Of a stretch of DNA of 64,000 nt, positions 33,644-42,241 are shown in pieces. Position numbers and translations under genes: made by a program. This DNA comes from an uncultured Blautia sp. (GTDB lineage Bacteria; Bacillota; Clostridia; Lachnospirales; Lachnospiraceae), in the NCBI GenBank assembly GCA_934364795.1, contig CAKRMK010000014.1, forward strand, positions 10,773 to 74,772, in the 5' to 3' direction. Numbering within the stretch: position 1 is the first letter of the stretch; each line of letters opens with the position of its first letter. The notes beneath the pieces were generated by a model. It saw only the letters and a program-made list of their open reading frames with translations, was not told the DNA's origin and searched no databases.

Positions 33644-35266
33644 TTAAGTTGTCTTTAGATAATTGCTGCTTACATTCTGATACTGCTTCGGCGATACACC
33701 AAAATATTTTTTAAAGCATTTACTGAAGTAACTGACATCGAAAAATCCAACCCTTTGAGCTACTTCTGTCACATTGTAATTTGTTCTCTGGAAAAGCTTT
33801 CCGGCCATTTCCATTCGTGTTTGTAAAATATATGCTCCAATCGTTGTATCTGTTTGTTTCTTAAAAAGAAAGCACATATACTGAAGATTGACATCCAGTG
33901 CATCTGCAATCTGTTCCAGGCATAATTCATCATCCTGATAATGTGCCTTGATGTATTCCTTCGTTCTTCTCACAATGGCAGAGTTGCTGCTGTTCTTTGA
34001 AAGGTGTACCTGCTGTAAGATCTGTTCTCCATAGCGGATGAGTTCCGTCTGAATTTCTGAGACAGAACTGATTTCAATATAATCACTGGAAAAAAGCTTG
34101 CTGTTTTTTTCGGCCGTTTCTGTCACTCCGTACTCCATAGCGAAATCCAGCAACGCAGACGACACCTGGTTAATCTGCAGCAAAAACTGTTCCCGAGATG
34201 GCTGGAGCAATGCAAGAGAGTCTACAAATGTCCGCAGCATTTCTTTTACCAGGCTCCTCTGATTCTGTCGCATAGCAGCAACCAGTCGTTGGATAAAATC
34301 ATCATTTTGCAGCAGATAGCCGTTTTCCTGCTGCTCTTCAGAGGCATCCTCTACGTAAAAAACACCGGAATGTTCATAAAAACACCGTTTTCGTTCCATT
34401 GCAAACGCTTCAATGTAGGATTCATAAAGCTGATTCGCTTCTGCATAAAATCCTCCAATTACAGCAGTGGTTCCAAGATTGCCCTCTGGGTCACATACCT
34501 CAATTGTTTTTTCCAGCAGTGGCCGAATCCACTCTGCATCATGATGTGATTCACACATTCCCACAAGAAGGCAGAGTGATTTCTGAAAATTGATGTAACT
34601 GATGCAGCAGTTTTTTTCTCCAAGTAATTCACAAAACACATTTTCTACCGTAAAGTAGTAAAGCTCATAATCTGTTTTTTCCCAATTGCCCGGTAAACGA
34701 TTAACCCGGTAAAGTATGGCGACATGGCGTCTGGCATCCAGTCGATAGCCCACCTCGGAAGCAAGCTTCTGCATTACATCCTGATCCTTATCTTTTCTCA
34801 CAAACTGTGATGCCGCAAAATGTTTCATATAATTTTGATAGTTCCGCTTTTTTCTATCCAGCACCTCCAGATTTTGATCCTTTTTCACTTCCTGATCGAT
34901 CCGTTCGCTGGTTTGCCTGAGGCTCTTATACAGACTTTCGACCGTTACAGGCTTCAGCAGAAAATCCTGTACTCCCATCTGGATGGCTTTCTGCGCATAC
35001 TCAAACTTGTCATAGCCGGAAATAATAATAAAACGGGACGGAAGCATTTGCTTCTGTATATATGAAATTACATCAAAGCCTGTCATTTGTGGCATACTGA
35101 TGTCGATCAAAATAATTTCCGGATGGTACTGTTCGATCAGCTCAATACCAAGCTTTCCATTTCCGGCGTCACCTACCACAGTAAACTCATCTTTAAAGCT
35201 TCTGACATATTTTATTAATGCCTGTCTGAAAAAATACTCATCATCAATAATAACGATTTTCTTCAT
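33644..35266 (-). CDS. YesN-type response regulator with AraC domain
   Basis: A 540-residue regulator. The receiver domain (about 1-120) has the phospho-acceptor Asp55 in ILIDISMPQMTGFD and Lys in FLLKPVT; a central region of about 300 residues follows; the last 100 residues are an AraC double helix-turn-helix (LEQIADALDVNLQYMCFLFKK, then VGFFDVSYFSKCFKKYFG). Its start overlaps the kinase stop by 23 bases. It should activate the adjacent GH2/ABC operon when the kinase senses the sugar. Confidence 0.93.
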   Translation of the reverse strand: MKKIVIIDDEYFFRQALIKYVRSFKDEFTVVGDAGNGKLGIELIEQYHPEIILIDISMPQMTGFDVISYIQKQMLPSRFIIISGYDKFEYAQKAIQMGVQDFLLKPVTVESLYKSLRQTSERIDQEVKKDQNLEVLDRKKRNYQNYMKHFAASQFVRKDKDQDVMQKLASEVGYRLDARRHVAILYRVNRLPGNWEKTDYELYYFTVENVFCELLGEKNCCISYINFQKSLCLLVGMCESHHDAEWIRPLLEKTIEVCDPEGNLGTTAVIGGFYAEANQLYESYIEAFAMERKRCFYEHSGVFYVEDASEEQQENGYLLQNDDFIQRLVAAMRQNQRSLVKEMLRTFVDSLALLQPSREQFLLQINQVSSALLDFAMEYGVTETAEKNSKLFSSDYIEISSVSEIQTELIRYGEQILQQVHLSKNSSNSAIVRRTKEYIKAHYQDDELCLEQIADALDVNLQYMCFLFKKQTDTTIGAYILQTRMEMAGKLFQRTNYNVTEVAQRVGFFDVSYFSKCFKKYFGVSPKQYQNVSSNYLKTT

Positions 35267-37115
35267 AGTGTTTTCTCCCCGCTGTTTCTTGGTCTCTTTC
35301 CAGTATAGACGATGTTGTTTCGTCTAAATGTTCCAGCTTCGGAATCCGTAATATCACGATTGTCCCTTTCCCTGGTTCGCTTTCCAGTTGGATGCCGTAT
35401 TCGGTTCCATATAAAAGCCGCACACGTCTGTTGATGCTGAATAATCCGAAAGAACCCTTTTCCTCGCTACGGGCTTCATCAAGGTCCTTATTCAGCTGCC
35501 GGAGTTTTTCCGGCTCAATTCCGTTTCCATCATCCTTTACGGTAATTACAACAGTATCCGCTGCATTTTTTATGCTCAGTGAGACGAAACACATACGACC
35601 ATCTGATGCTGTTCCGTGAACAATCGCATTCTCCAGAATCGGTTGCAGAGTCAATTTTGGAATTACGTACTGTTCCGTTCCCTTTTCACATACGATTTCG
35701 TAATCAAAATACTCCATGTGGCGTAATTTTTCAATGTATAAATACTGTTTTACCATATCAATTTCTGTAGCAATGGTTATAATATCGGATCCCTTGCTTA
35801 ACGAATGGCGATAGAATCTGGCAAGTGTAGAAATTGCTTCGCCTGCCTCATCATAAATACCAAGATCTATCATAGATTTGATCATTTCAAGCGTATTGTA
35901 CAGAAAATGAGGTTTAATCTGCTCCTGTATCAACCGAAACTGATAGTCATTTTTTTCACGTTCTTCTTCATAAATGGTTTGTAAAAGCTGTTGTGTCTGT
36001 TCGGCAAATGTATTATACCCACGGTATAAAATCTGGATTTCTTCGGAAGTTCCAGGCACTTCTACCGGTGCATAGGCTTCTTTTACTACATTCTTCATGA
36101 CCTCACTCAGATCCAGGATTGGCCCAGATATGGCTCTGGCATTCCACCAGGATAAAAGTGCAAAAAACAGAATCACCAGTAAATTACAGATAAAAAAGAT
36201 CCTTGCAAACAAATGCTGTTCTTTCATCAGCTCATCCATTGGAATCACATGAATGAGCTTCCAGTCTGGCAGTGACATTTGTGTTGAGCAATAGACAACA
36301 TTTTCCTTGGTTAAATAGCCCTGTGTTTCCAGATTCTCTACATCCCTCTTGGAAAAGGGAAAGGCTTCCCGTATGGTTTTTCCTGTGTAATTCAGGTCCG
36401 ATGCAAGTAAAATAGTATTTTCCTGATCCGTTATGTAAAACGTAACCTCGCTGTTATTTGGCCTGTAGTTTACAAATGGCGAGGCTATAGTTGATGCTTC
36501 GATGAAAAACATAAGGTATCCATAAGTTTCTCTTGTATTTAAATCAACAATCGGCTTTGATATCAAAAAAACATATTTTCCGTTTTCCTTTAATGTTTCT
36601 CTTGCAGGCAAATAAAAATAAGGACCTGTTATCATCGCCTGTCTTGCATTTTGATGCTGTTTCATTATCTGTTCTTTATCAAACGAATCCAGTTCCGACA
36701 GATTATATCCGCCAGCCTGAAAAAAACTTCCGTCTTTCGCCATAATATCCCACATTGCAATATTAGGGCTCAGGGCAATAATGGCATTAATAATGGTATT
36801 GATTTTTTTGCGGACAGCATATTGTTCTGCTTCAGATTCCGGCAGTGTTGGATACGTTCGGGCGATACGGATAATTTCATCATTGATCGATGCTGATATG
36901 CTGAAATTGATGACGTGCTGCAGTGTACTTTCCAGATTATCTGTGATAGAAGCAAGCTCTCGCCTGGTACTGCTTACTGCAAGCTGCGAAAAATATTTTT
37001 GTGAAGAAAACTGAAACACCCCCATAATGAGCAACATAATTCCTAAAAAACATCCAACAAAAGAGAAAAAAATCCGGTTTCTCAATTTTGCAAACCATTT
37101 TTGTACTTTTGTCAT
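35244..37115 (-). CDS. YesM-type sensor histidine kinase
   Basis: A 623-residue membrane kinase: N-terminal helix (about 13-35), extracytoplasmic sensor domain, second helix (about 285-305), HAMP region, then the LytS/YesM kinase core with His403 in QIKPHFLYNTLE and an ATP-binding domain (VKDDGNGIEPEKL, GLFSINRRVRLLYG). Most relatives have Asn where this one has Lys before Pro-His. ATG at 37115 follows GGAGG by five bases; an upstream ATG at 37133 would place that site inside the gene. It is cotranscribed with the response regulator. Confidence 0.92.
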   Translation of the reverse strand: MTKVQKWFAKLRNRIFFSFVGCFLGIMLLIMGVFQFSSQKYFSQLAVSSTRRELASITDNLESTLQHVINFSISASINDEIIRIARTYPTLPESEAEQYAVRKKINTIINAIIALSPNIAMWDIMAKDGSFFQAGGYNLSELDSFDKEQIMKQHQNARQAMITGPYFYLPARETLKENGKYVFLISKPIVDLNTRETYGYLMFFIEASTIASPFVNYRPNNSEVTFYITDQENTILLASDLNYTGKTIREAFPFSKRDVENLETQGYLTKENVVYCSTQMSLPDWKLIHVIPMDELMKEQHLFARIFFICNLLVILFFALLSWWNARAISGPILDLSEVMKNVVKEAYAPVEVPGTSEEIQILYRGYNTFAEQTQQLLQTIYEEEREKNDYQFRLIQEQIKPHFLYNTLEMIKSMIDLGIYDEAGEAISTLARFYRHSLSKGSDIITIATEIDMVKQYLYIEKLRHMEYFDYEIVCEKGTEQYVIPKLTLQPILENAIVHGTASDGRMCFVSLSIKNAADTVVITVKDDGNGIEPEKLRQLNKDLDEARSEEKGSFGLFSINRRVRLLYGTEYGIQLESEPGKGTIVILRIPKLEHLDETTSSILERDQETAGRKHYEENRYY

Positions 37116-37159
37116 AATTTCCTCCATTTTCATGATCTGTACTGCTTTTCTTAATTTTT

Positions 37160-37188
37160 ATTATAACCAGTTTATATCTGTTTCTCAA
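37160..37188 (-). promoter_or_regulatory. Promoter of the two-component operon
   Basis: On the minus strand TTGAGA, 17 bases, TATAAT. Spacer and flanks closely match the promoter at 52722-52750 upstream of uvrB (both spacers end AAACTGGT), which supports a shared origin of the two regions. Confidence 0.75.
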
Positions 37189-37206
37189 TCAATAATTTCC
37201 CACAAA

Positions 37207-37297
37207 CTAGGGTGTGTTTGGAAAATGCTTTCTGCAAGATGTGCGTCACAGCTTGTGGAACCTTTGTCCCGCAAAGTGTGGAATGCAGATTGCAGAA
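37207..37297 (-). repeat. Internally deleted copy of the palindromic repeat
   Basis: Starts CTAGGGTGTGTTTGGAAAA and continues TGCTTTCTGCAAGATGTG, as in one end of the repeat at 37588-37753 read in reverse, then jumps to CCCGCAAAGTGTGG from the other half. The central palindrome is lost, and the far end runs into the hrcA fragment. Confidence 0.7.
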
Positions 37298-37351
37298 AGG
37301 AGCAGATGTTTCATGGATGAAGTGTTAGATGAGCGCAAAAGAAAAATGTGA
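37292..37351 (+). pseudogene. Fragment of the hrcA 5' end
   Basis: The ribosome site and first 12 codons of hrcA are present (CAGAAAGGAGCAGAT, then MDEVLDERKRK), followed by a stop. The intact gene starts at 53708; about 50 bases align with few differences. This is a leftover of a duplicated uvrB-hrcA interval. Confidence 0.85.
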
Positions 37352-37402
37352 AGATAAAAAAGATGAAAGCGAAGAGTGTGAAGAAACAGATGGTATTTAA
37401 TA

Positions 37403-37852
37403 TAGCGATAATAATATAAATAATTTTATAAATAAAGCAAAGAAGATTATGCTGGAAAGATATTGTGAATTAGAAAATGGGTCATTAAGAAAGGATGATG
37501 AGGAAAGAGATAACATACGTCGTTATATATTACAAAAATATCCAACGGTTGTAGAGAAATACAAAAAGGATCATTTGAAAACTAAGTCTAGAGTCTGTTT
37601 GAAAAATCATTCCCACAATCTGCACGCCCCACTTTGCGGTATATTTTACCCGAATTCAGTTGCCGTAGCCCGCTACGGCGCCCTCATCCGGGCAAAATCT
37701 CCCACAAATTGTGACGCACATCTTGCAGAAAGCCTTTTTCAAACATGCTCTAGTAAGGATGTTGAGCTGGAGAATCAAAGCAACGAAATGAAAACAGAGG
37801 AAGAAGTTAGATGTGATAATTCAAAAGTGTTATCAGAGGCAATATCTATAAA
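37403..37852 (+). pseudogene. Fragment related to the Sel1-repeat gene, split by a MITE-like repeat
   Basis: The frame before the insertion (MLERYCELENGSLRKDDEER, then RRYILQKYPTVVEKYKK) resembles residues about 95-145 of the protein at 21157 (VRERLEDLDKDKV, ISLKFPKQVEIYEKGKE). After the repeat, the frame resumes with VELENQSNEMKTEEE and then fuses into integrase sequence at ATAGAAAG. The start of the gene, the tandem repeats and the Sel1 part are absent. Confidence 0.6.
37588..37753. repeat. 166-bp MITE-like palindromic repeat
   Basis: Ends are inverted repeats: CTAGAGTCTGTTTGAAAAA at the left, and CTAGAGCATGTTTGAAAAA at the right when read in reverse. The centre contains the perfect palindrome GCCGTAGCCCGCTACGGC. 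There is no coding capacity. It interrupts the Sel1-related fragment. Two further degraded copies lie at 37207-37297 and 7545-7640. Confidence 0.8.
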
Positions 37853-38535
37853 TAGAAAGAAACCCAGTGCCGTTGGCAATTTTACCGAAAGCAGGAGCCA
37901 AAAAGCAAAGTAGGGTGCTAACTCAAGAAGAACAGACATTGTTTCTTAAGTATGCAAAAGCCAAGAATAGCTACTTATATAATTTCTTTGCTCTGGCATT
38001 GCGGACAGGAATGCGTAACGGAGAACTGCGTGGATTAAAGTATTCTGATATTGACAAAAAGAAAATGGTGATTCATGTGGTTAGAACTTTGAAGTATGAA
38101 GAAGGCAGAGGCTTATACGAGGATACACCGAAAACTGCCAGTTCTACGAGAGACATTCCGCTGACAGAAGATATGCTTCAGATTATTGAAAACCAGAAAA
38201 AATTTTGGGGGATATCCAAAATTATCAATAAAAATGAATATGTATTTCACCAGGGAGATAAAAGACCTATTAGCAGAGACTGTGTACAGAGTGAGATTGA
38301 TCGGGTGATTGCATTGATAAGAGAAGATGGAATTAATTTCGAACGCTTTACCTGTCATGGATTCAGACATACGTTTGCCACCAGAGCTATAGAATCTGGT
38401 ATGCAGCCACAGACGCTGAAAACAATTCTGGGGCATTCTACACTGAGTATGACGATGGATTTATATTCTCATGTATTACCGAGCACCAAAGCAGAAGAGA
38501 TGGGAGCTATTTCGGGTGCATTCAAGATTTCATGA
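37851..38535 (+). pseudogene. 3' two-thirds of a second integrase gene
   Basis: Collinear with 25779-26463 over 685 bases without indels, and identical over about 290 bases from the position equivalent to 26135. All catalytic residues are retained (RTGMRNGEL, HGFRHT, LGHST, MDLYSHV) but the N-terminal DNA-binding part is missing and no ribosome site precedes the remaining frame. The double CCCCATTT-type repeat follows at 38545-38568. It is the end of a second, mostly deleted integrative element. Confidence 0.92.
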
Positions 38536-38593
38536 ATGGGGTATGCACCCCATTTCTCCCCCATTTCACATAATTTGGTGTATTTTCAGATTT

Positions 38594-39790
38594 TTACATG
38601 CCTAATAAATACCACAGAACCAATCCTCCAGTAATTATAACCGTAATAATCCCACATATAGTCATCCACCGTGGATGCTTATAACTCTTTCCCATAATGT
38701 CACTACGCGTAGCACCGACCAGGCAGATTACAAGGATAAGCGGTATGATAAGTCCGTTTAAAGTACCAGCAAGAATAAGAAGATTTGCGGGACGTCCGAT
38801 TACAAACATCAGGAAAGTACAAAGTCCGATAAACAGGCCTGTAATAAGGCGAGTATGCTTTTCTAACCATGGATGCAATGTTTTTATAAAGGAAATTGTT
38901 GTATAGGAGCAGCCTATTGTAGCAGTAACCGAAGCGGAAAGCAAAATAATCCCAAACAGGCGGTATCCGATTTCGCCTGCTCCACGGCGAAAAGCATCAG
39001 AAGCAGGATTGCTTTCATCCAGAATAAGCCCGGAAGATGCAGATACAACCCCAAGGACTGCCAGGAAAAGTAAAATCCTGACAACGGAGGCAATTATAAT
39101 TCCCATAACAGAGCTGGAAGTGATCTGCTTTTCATTTTCTTTTCCTGTAATATTCGCATCCAGCAGGCGGTGAGCTCCGGCAAAGGTAATATAGCCGCCA
39201 ACTGTGCCCCCAAGTAAAGTACGGATTCCATCACCAAGATCTGATATTCCTGCAGATGGAAGAAAAGTTTCTTTTAAGGCTGTTCCAAATGGTGGATGTA
39301 CAACCAGAATAATAACAAAAATAATTACAATCGTGGAAATTCCAAGTATTTTTGAAATCATATCCATAGCTTTTGTGGCATTGGGAATCAGAAAAATTCC
39401 AATTGCAATAATTCCTGTAATAAGAATTCCAACAGGCTGTGGAAGGCCAAACAAGGTCTGGAAGCCCAAAGCGCCACCGCCTACATTGCCAATGGTAAAA
39501 ACAATACCTCCGGCTCCAATCAGTAATGAGAGTAAAATTCCAAGTCCGGGAAGCAGTTTATTGGCAATATCCTGACCATGCATACCTGAAATACAGACAA
39601 CTCGCCACACATTGATCTGTACAACCAGGGAAAGAATACAGGAAATCAGGATTACAAAACCGAAGCTTCCCTTAAGAAGGTCTGTATAATGAGAAGTCTG
39701 GGTAAGAAATCCAGGCCCGATAGCTGAAGTGGCCATAATGAAAGCTGCACCCAGAAGTACGCTAAGAGAATTATTTTTTGCTGGTTTCAT
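38594..39790 (-). CDS. Nramp-like membrane transporter lacking the metal motif
   Basis: A 398-residue protein with about eleven membrane helices and overall Nramp (SLC11) similarity, for example SAIGPGFLTQTSHY in helix 1. Classical Nramp proteins have DPGN in helix 1 and MPHN in helix 6 to coordinate manganese or iron; here the corresponding places read GPGF and GTVGGYITFAGAH, so the substrate is probably not a transition metal. Its ATG overlaps the LysR stop by four bases, so it is coexpressed with the regulator. Confidence 0.8.
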   Translation of the reverse strand: MKPAKNNSLSVLLGAAFIMATSAIGPGFLTQTSHYTDLLKGSFGFVILISCILSLVVQINVWRVVCISGMHGQDIANKLLPGLGILLSLLIGAGGIVFTIGNVGGGALGFQTLFGLPQPVGILITGIIAIGIFLIPNATKAMDMISKILGISTIVIIFVIILVVHPPFGTALKETFLPSAGISDLGDGIRTLLGGTVGGYITFAGAHRLLDANITGKENEKQITSSSVMGIIIASVVRILLFLAVLGVVSASSGLILDESNPASDAFRRGAGEIGYRLFGIILLSASVTATIGCSYTTISFIKTLHPWLEKHTRLITGLFIGLCTFLMFVIGRPANLLILAGTLNGLIIPLILVICLVGATRSDIMGKSYKHPRWMTICGIITVIITGGLVLWYLLGM

Positions 39791-40671
39791 AGTTGGTATT
39801 CCTCCTTATGTAATTCATAGCGGATTGCTTTTTTCATATAATCAATAAAAATGGAGACAGACTTAGAGGGATCAGGGGAAGAACAGGATAAATAAATATT
39901 CCGTTTTAATGTGTAATTTGGAATTTTACGCAAAGTGATCTGGTCTGTCATGACTTTCCAGGTGATAGCCGGGAAAAATGCAAGTCCCATATTCTGTTCA
40001 ACCAGGGCTGTAACCGTTTGCTGATTATCACATTCTAACGGAACTTTTGGGTGGATTCCAAGGGGAACGAAATAACGTCTGGTAAGATCACCAAGAGTAT
40101 TTTCCTGGGTAAGAAGAATGAATTTTTCATTTTGCAGCATTGAGGGAGTAATTTCTTTTTCTTTTGCCAGAGGATGGTGAATGCTCATTCCAAGGAGGCA
40201 TTCTTCCTGAAAAAGAAGCTGGGAAGGAAGCAGGGCTGCAAGTTCTTCAGAAGCGTGTATCACTACGTCATAGGACTGCTTCATTCGTTCTTTTTCATAA
40301 TTGGAAATAGAAAAACGGATGTCCGGATGAGAATCGCTGAATCCGGCAATCAATTCCGGGAACAGCTTTGTAGCGTTAAAAAGAATCAGCTTTACAGATG
40401 GCTGTTCCTTCTGAGATGCAAGGGTCAGCTCCTGGATAGCCTGTGCCTCCAGATCCAGCATTTTCAATGTATAACGGTAAAGAATTTTTCCGTTTTTGTT
40501 CAGCTCGATTTTTTTTCCATGACGGTCAAAAAGGGAGAGATTTAATTCTTCTTCTAATAAATGAATGGTTCTGCTTAGAAAAGGCTGGGAAACATGGAGT
40601 CTTCTGGAAGCATCAGAAATGTTTTCTGTTTCTGCAATCAGCTTGAAGTATTTTAAATGTTTAAGTTCCAT
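39787..40671 (-). CDS. LysR-family transcriptional regulator
   Basis: A 294-residue LysR protein: N-terminal winged helix-turn-helix (FKLIAETENISDASRRLHVS, QPFLSRTIHLLEEELNLSLF), linker helix, then a two-lobed effector domain. It is divergent from the transporter and catabolic operon at 40958 and cotranscribed with the Nramp-like gene, so it likely controls both directions in response to a pathway metabolite. AGGAGG precedes the ATG. Confidence 0.93.
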   Translation of the reverse strand: MELKHLKYFKLIAETENISDASRRLHVSQPFLSRTIHLLEEELNLSLFDRHGKKIELNKNGKILYRYTLKMLDLEAQAIQELTLASQKEQPSVKLILFNATKLFPELIAGFSDSHPDIRFSISNYEKERMKQSYDVVIHASEELAALLPSQLLFQEECLLGMSIHHPLAKEKEITPSMLQNEKFILLTQENTLGDLTRRYFVPLGIHPKVPLECDNQQTVTALVEQNMGLAFFPAITWKVMTDQITLRKIPNYTLKRNIYLSCSSPDPSKSVSIFIDYMKKAIRYELHKEEYQL

Positions 40672-40791
40672 AACAGTTCCTCCTAGATAAAACTCATTAT
40701 AATTATCTTGCAGAAAAAATTCAATATTTTACTTATAACAAAAATGATATAAGCATAAAAAAAACAGGTCTATGAAAATTGGTAAAATCAG

Positions 40792-40819
40792 TTGACGAAA
40801 AACGAAAAATCAATATAAT
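40792..40819 (+). promoter_or_regulatory. Promoter of the transporter-catabolic operon
   Basis: TTGACG, 16 bases, TATAAT in the divergent gap. The predicted start site lies only a few bases before a strong terminator-like hairpin. Confidence 0.7.
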
Positions 40820-40828
40820 GAAATTATC

Positions 40829-40872
40829 AAAAGCAAAGGCGCTTGAAAAAACAAGTTCCTTTGCTTTTTTTT
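40829..40872 (+). terminator. Attenuator-like terminator in the leader
   Basis: AAAAGCAAAGG and CCTTTGCTTTT with an inner CTTG/CAAG stem, followed by eight T. It lies between the promoter and the gene start at 40958, so most transcripts would stop within 50 bases unless read-through is controlled. Confidence 0.8.
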
Positions 40873-40957
40873 GTATTCTTTTTTAGTTTCAATTATACGC
40901 GCGCTTATAGTTACAAAGAAACCAGACAATCTTTACGAAAGAAATGAGGCGAACAAT

Positions 40958-42202
40958 ATGGAAAAGAAACTTACCATAAAAGATTACTTAAAAAGTCTTG
41001 GACCTGGAGCAATTATGGCTGCCGCAATTATCGGACCAGGTACTGTAACTACAGCGTCAACTCAGGGAGCAAATTATGGATATGAAAGCCTTTGGTTGAT
41101 CCTTCTGGCATGTGTGATTGCATATTTTTTTCAGGAACCAGGAGCAAGAATCGCACTTGGATGTAAGACAGATGTAATGACAGGCATCCGTTCCCATCTT
41201 GGAAAAGGCTGGGCCGTCTTTTTGTATATTGTAGTTCTTGTAGGTTCCCTTGCTTTCCAGGCAGGTAACTTATCCGGTGCAAGCATGGCACTGGAATATC
41301 TGATCCCAGGAACCTCCAATTTATTCTGGGCAGTAGCCGTATCAGTTTTTGCACTTATTATTGTTCTTTTAAAGAAATATAACATCATTGAAAACGTAAA
41401 TCAGGTTTTGATCCTTTTAATGGTAGCAGCATTCGTGATTACTGCTTTAACCTGTAAGGCTGATGTAGGAAGCCTTGTTACAGAAGGTTTTTCCTTTAAA
41501 ATCCCAGGTGGAAATGCAACACTTGCACTTTCTCTTCTGGCAACAACTGTTACTCCAAACCTTGTTTTGGGATATTCTTCTTTCCTGAAAAAGAAATACG
41601 GTGAAAATACCACAGAGGATGTGACAACTCTTATTAAAACCAATAAATTCGGTCTTGGATTTAACATGGTGGTTACTTTCCTGATCACAGGCTCCATCAT
41701 TATCTGTTCCGGTACTTTGTTACATCCACAGGGAATCCAGATTACATCAGCAGGAGAGATGGCACAGCAGCTGGTTCCTCTTCTTGGCAGATTTGCAGGA
41801 GTATTCTTCTCCTTTGGATTATTTGCAGCAGCTTTTTCCTCTGTAATCTATCAGATTTCACTTCACAGCATGCTTCTTCCAAAAGCATTTGGGCTTAGCG
41901 AGGATGACAGTGCAAAACATAACGTTGCCATTACATTAATTGTATTTATCGTTCCGGTTATTCTGGTTGCATTAATTGGCGGTTCTCCAACACAGCTTAT
42001 TATTGCTGCACAGGCGCTTAACGGTGTTGCGCTTCCTCTTGTATTTATTCTTTGCTGGGTGCTTTGCAACCAAAAAGAGTTTATGGGAGAGTACAAAAAC
42101 AATCTTCGCCAGAACATTATTTTTGGAATTGTAACATTACTTACTTTAATGTTCTCTTTAAATACCATTATCAACAGCGTATTGCCTAAGATTTTCGGAT
42201 AA
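40958..42202 (+). CDS. Nramp-like membrane transporter lacking the metal motif (second)
   Basis: A 414-residue protein with about eleven membrane helices. Helix 1 reads LGPGAIMAAAIIGPGTVTTA, where a classical Nramp has DPGN, so both metal ligands are replaced (GPGT); helix 6 has VTPNLVLGYSS rather than MPHN. The ATG at 40958 follows GAGG; the frame extends upstream to 40871 without a ribosome site. It is the first gene of the catabolic operon and probably imports the starting compound or an ion the enzymes need. Confidence 0.82.
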   Translation: MEKKLTIKDYLKSLGPGAIMAAAIIGPGTVTTASTQGANYGYESLWLILLACVIAYFFQEPGARIALGCKTDVMTGIRSHLGKGWAVFLYIVVLVGSLAFQAGNLSGASMALEYLIPGTSNLFWAVAVSVFALIIVLLKKYNIIENVNQVLILLMVAAFVITALTCKADVGSLVTEGFSFKIPGGNATLALSLLATTVTPNLVLGYSSFLKKKYGENTTEDVTTLIKTNKFGLGFNMVVTFLITGSIIICSGTLLHPQGIQITSAGEMAQQLVPLLGRFAGVFFSFGLFAAAFSSVIYQISLHSMLLPKAFGLSEDDSAKHNVAITLIVFIVPVILVALIGGSPTQLIIAAQALNGVALPLVFILCWVLCNQKEFMGEYKNNLRQNIIFGIVTLLTLMFSLNTIINSVLPKIFG

Positions 42203-42241
42203 GGTTTACTTAAAAACTAAGATGTCAGGAGGAAAACTCAA

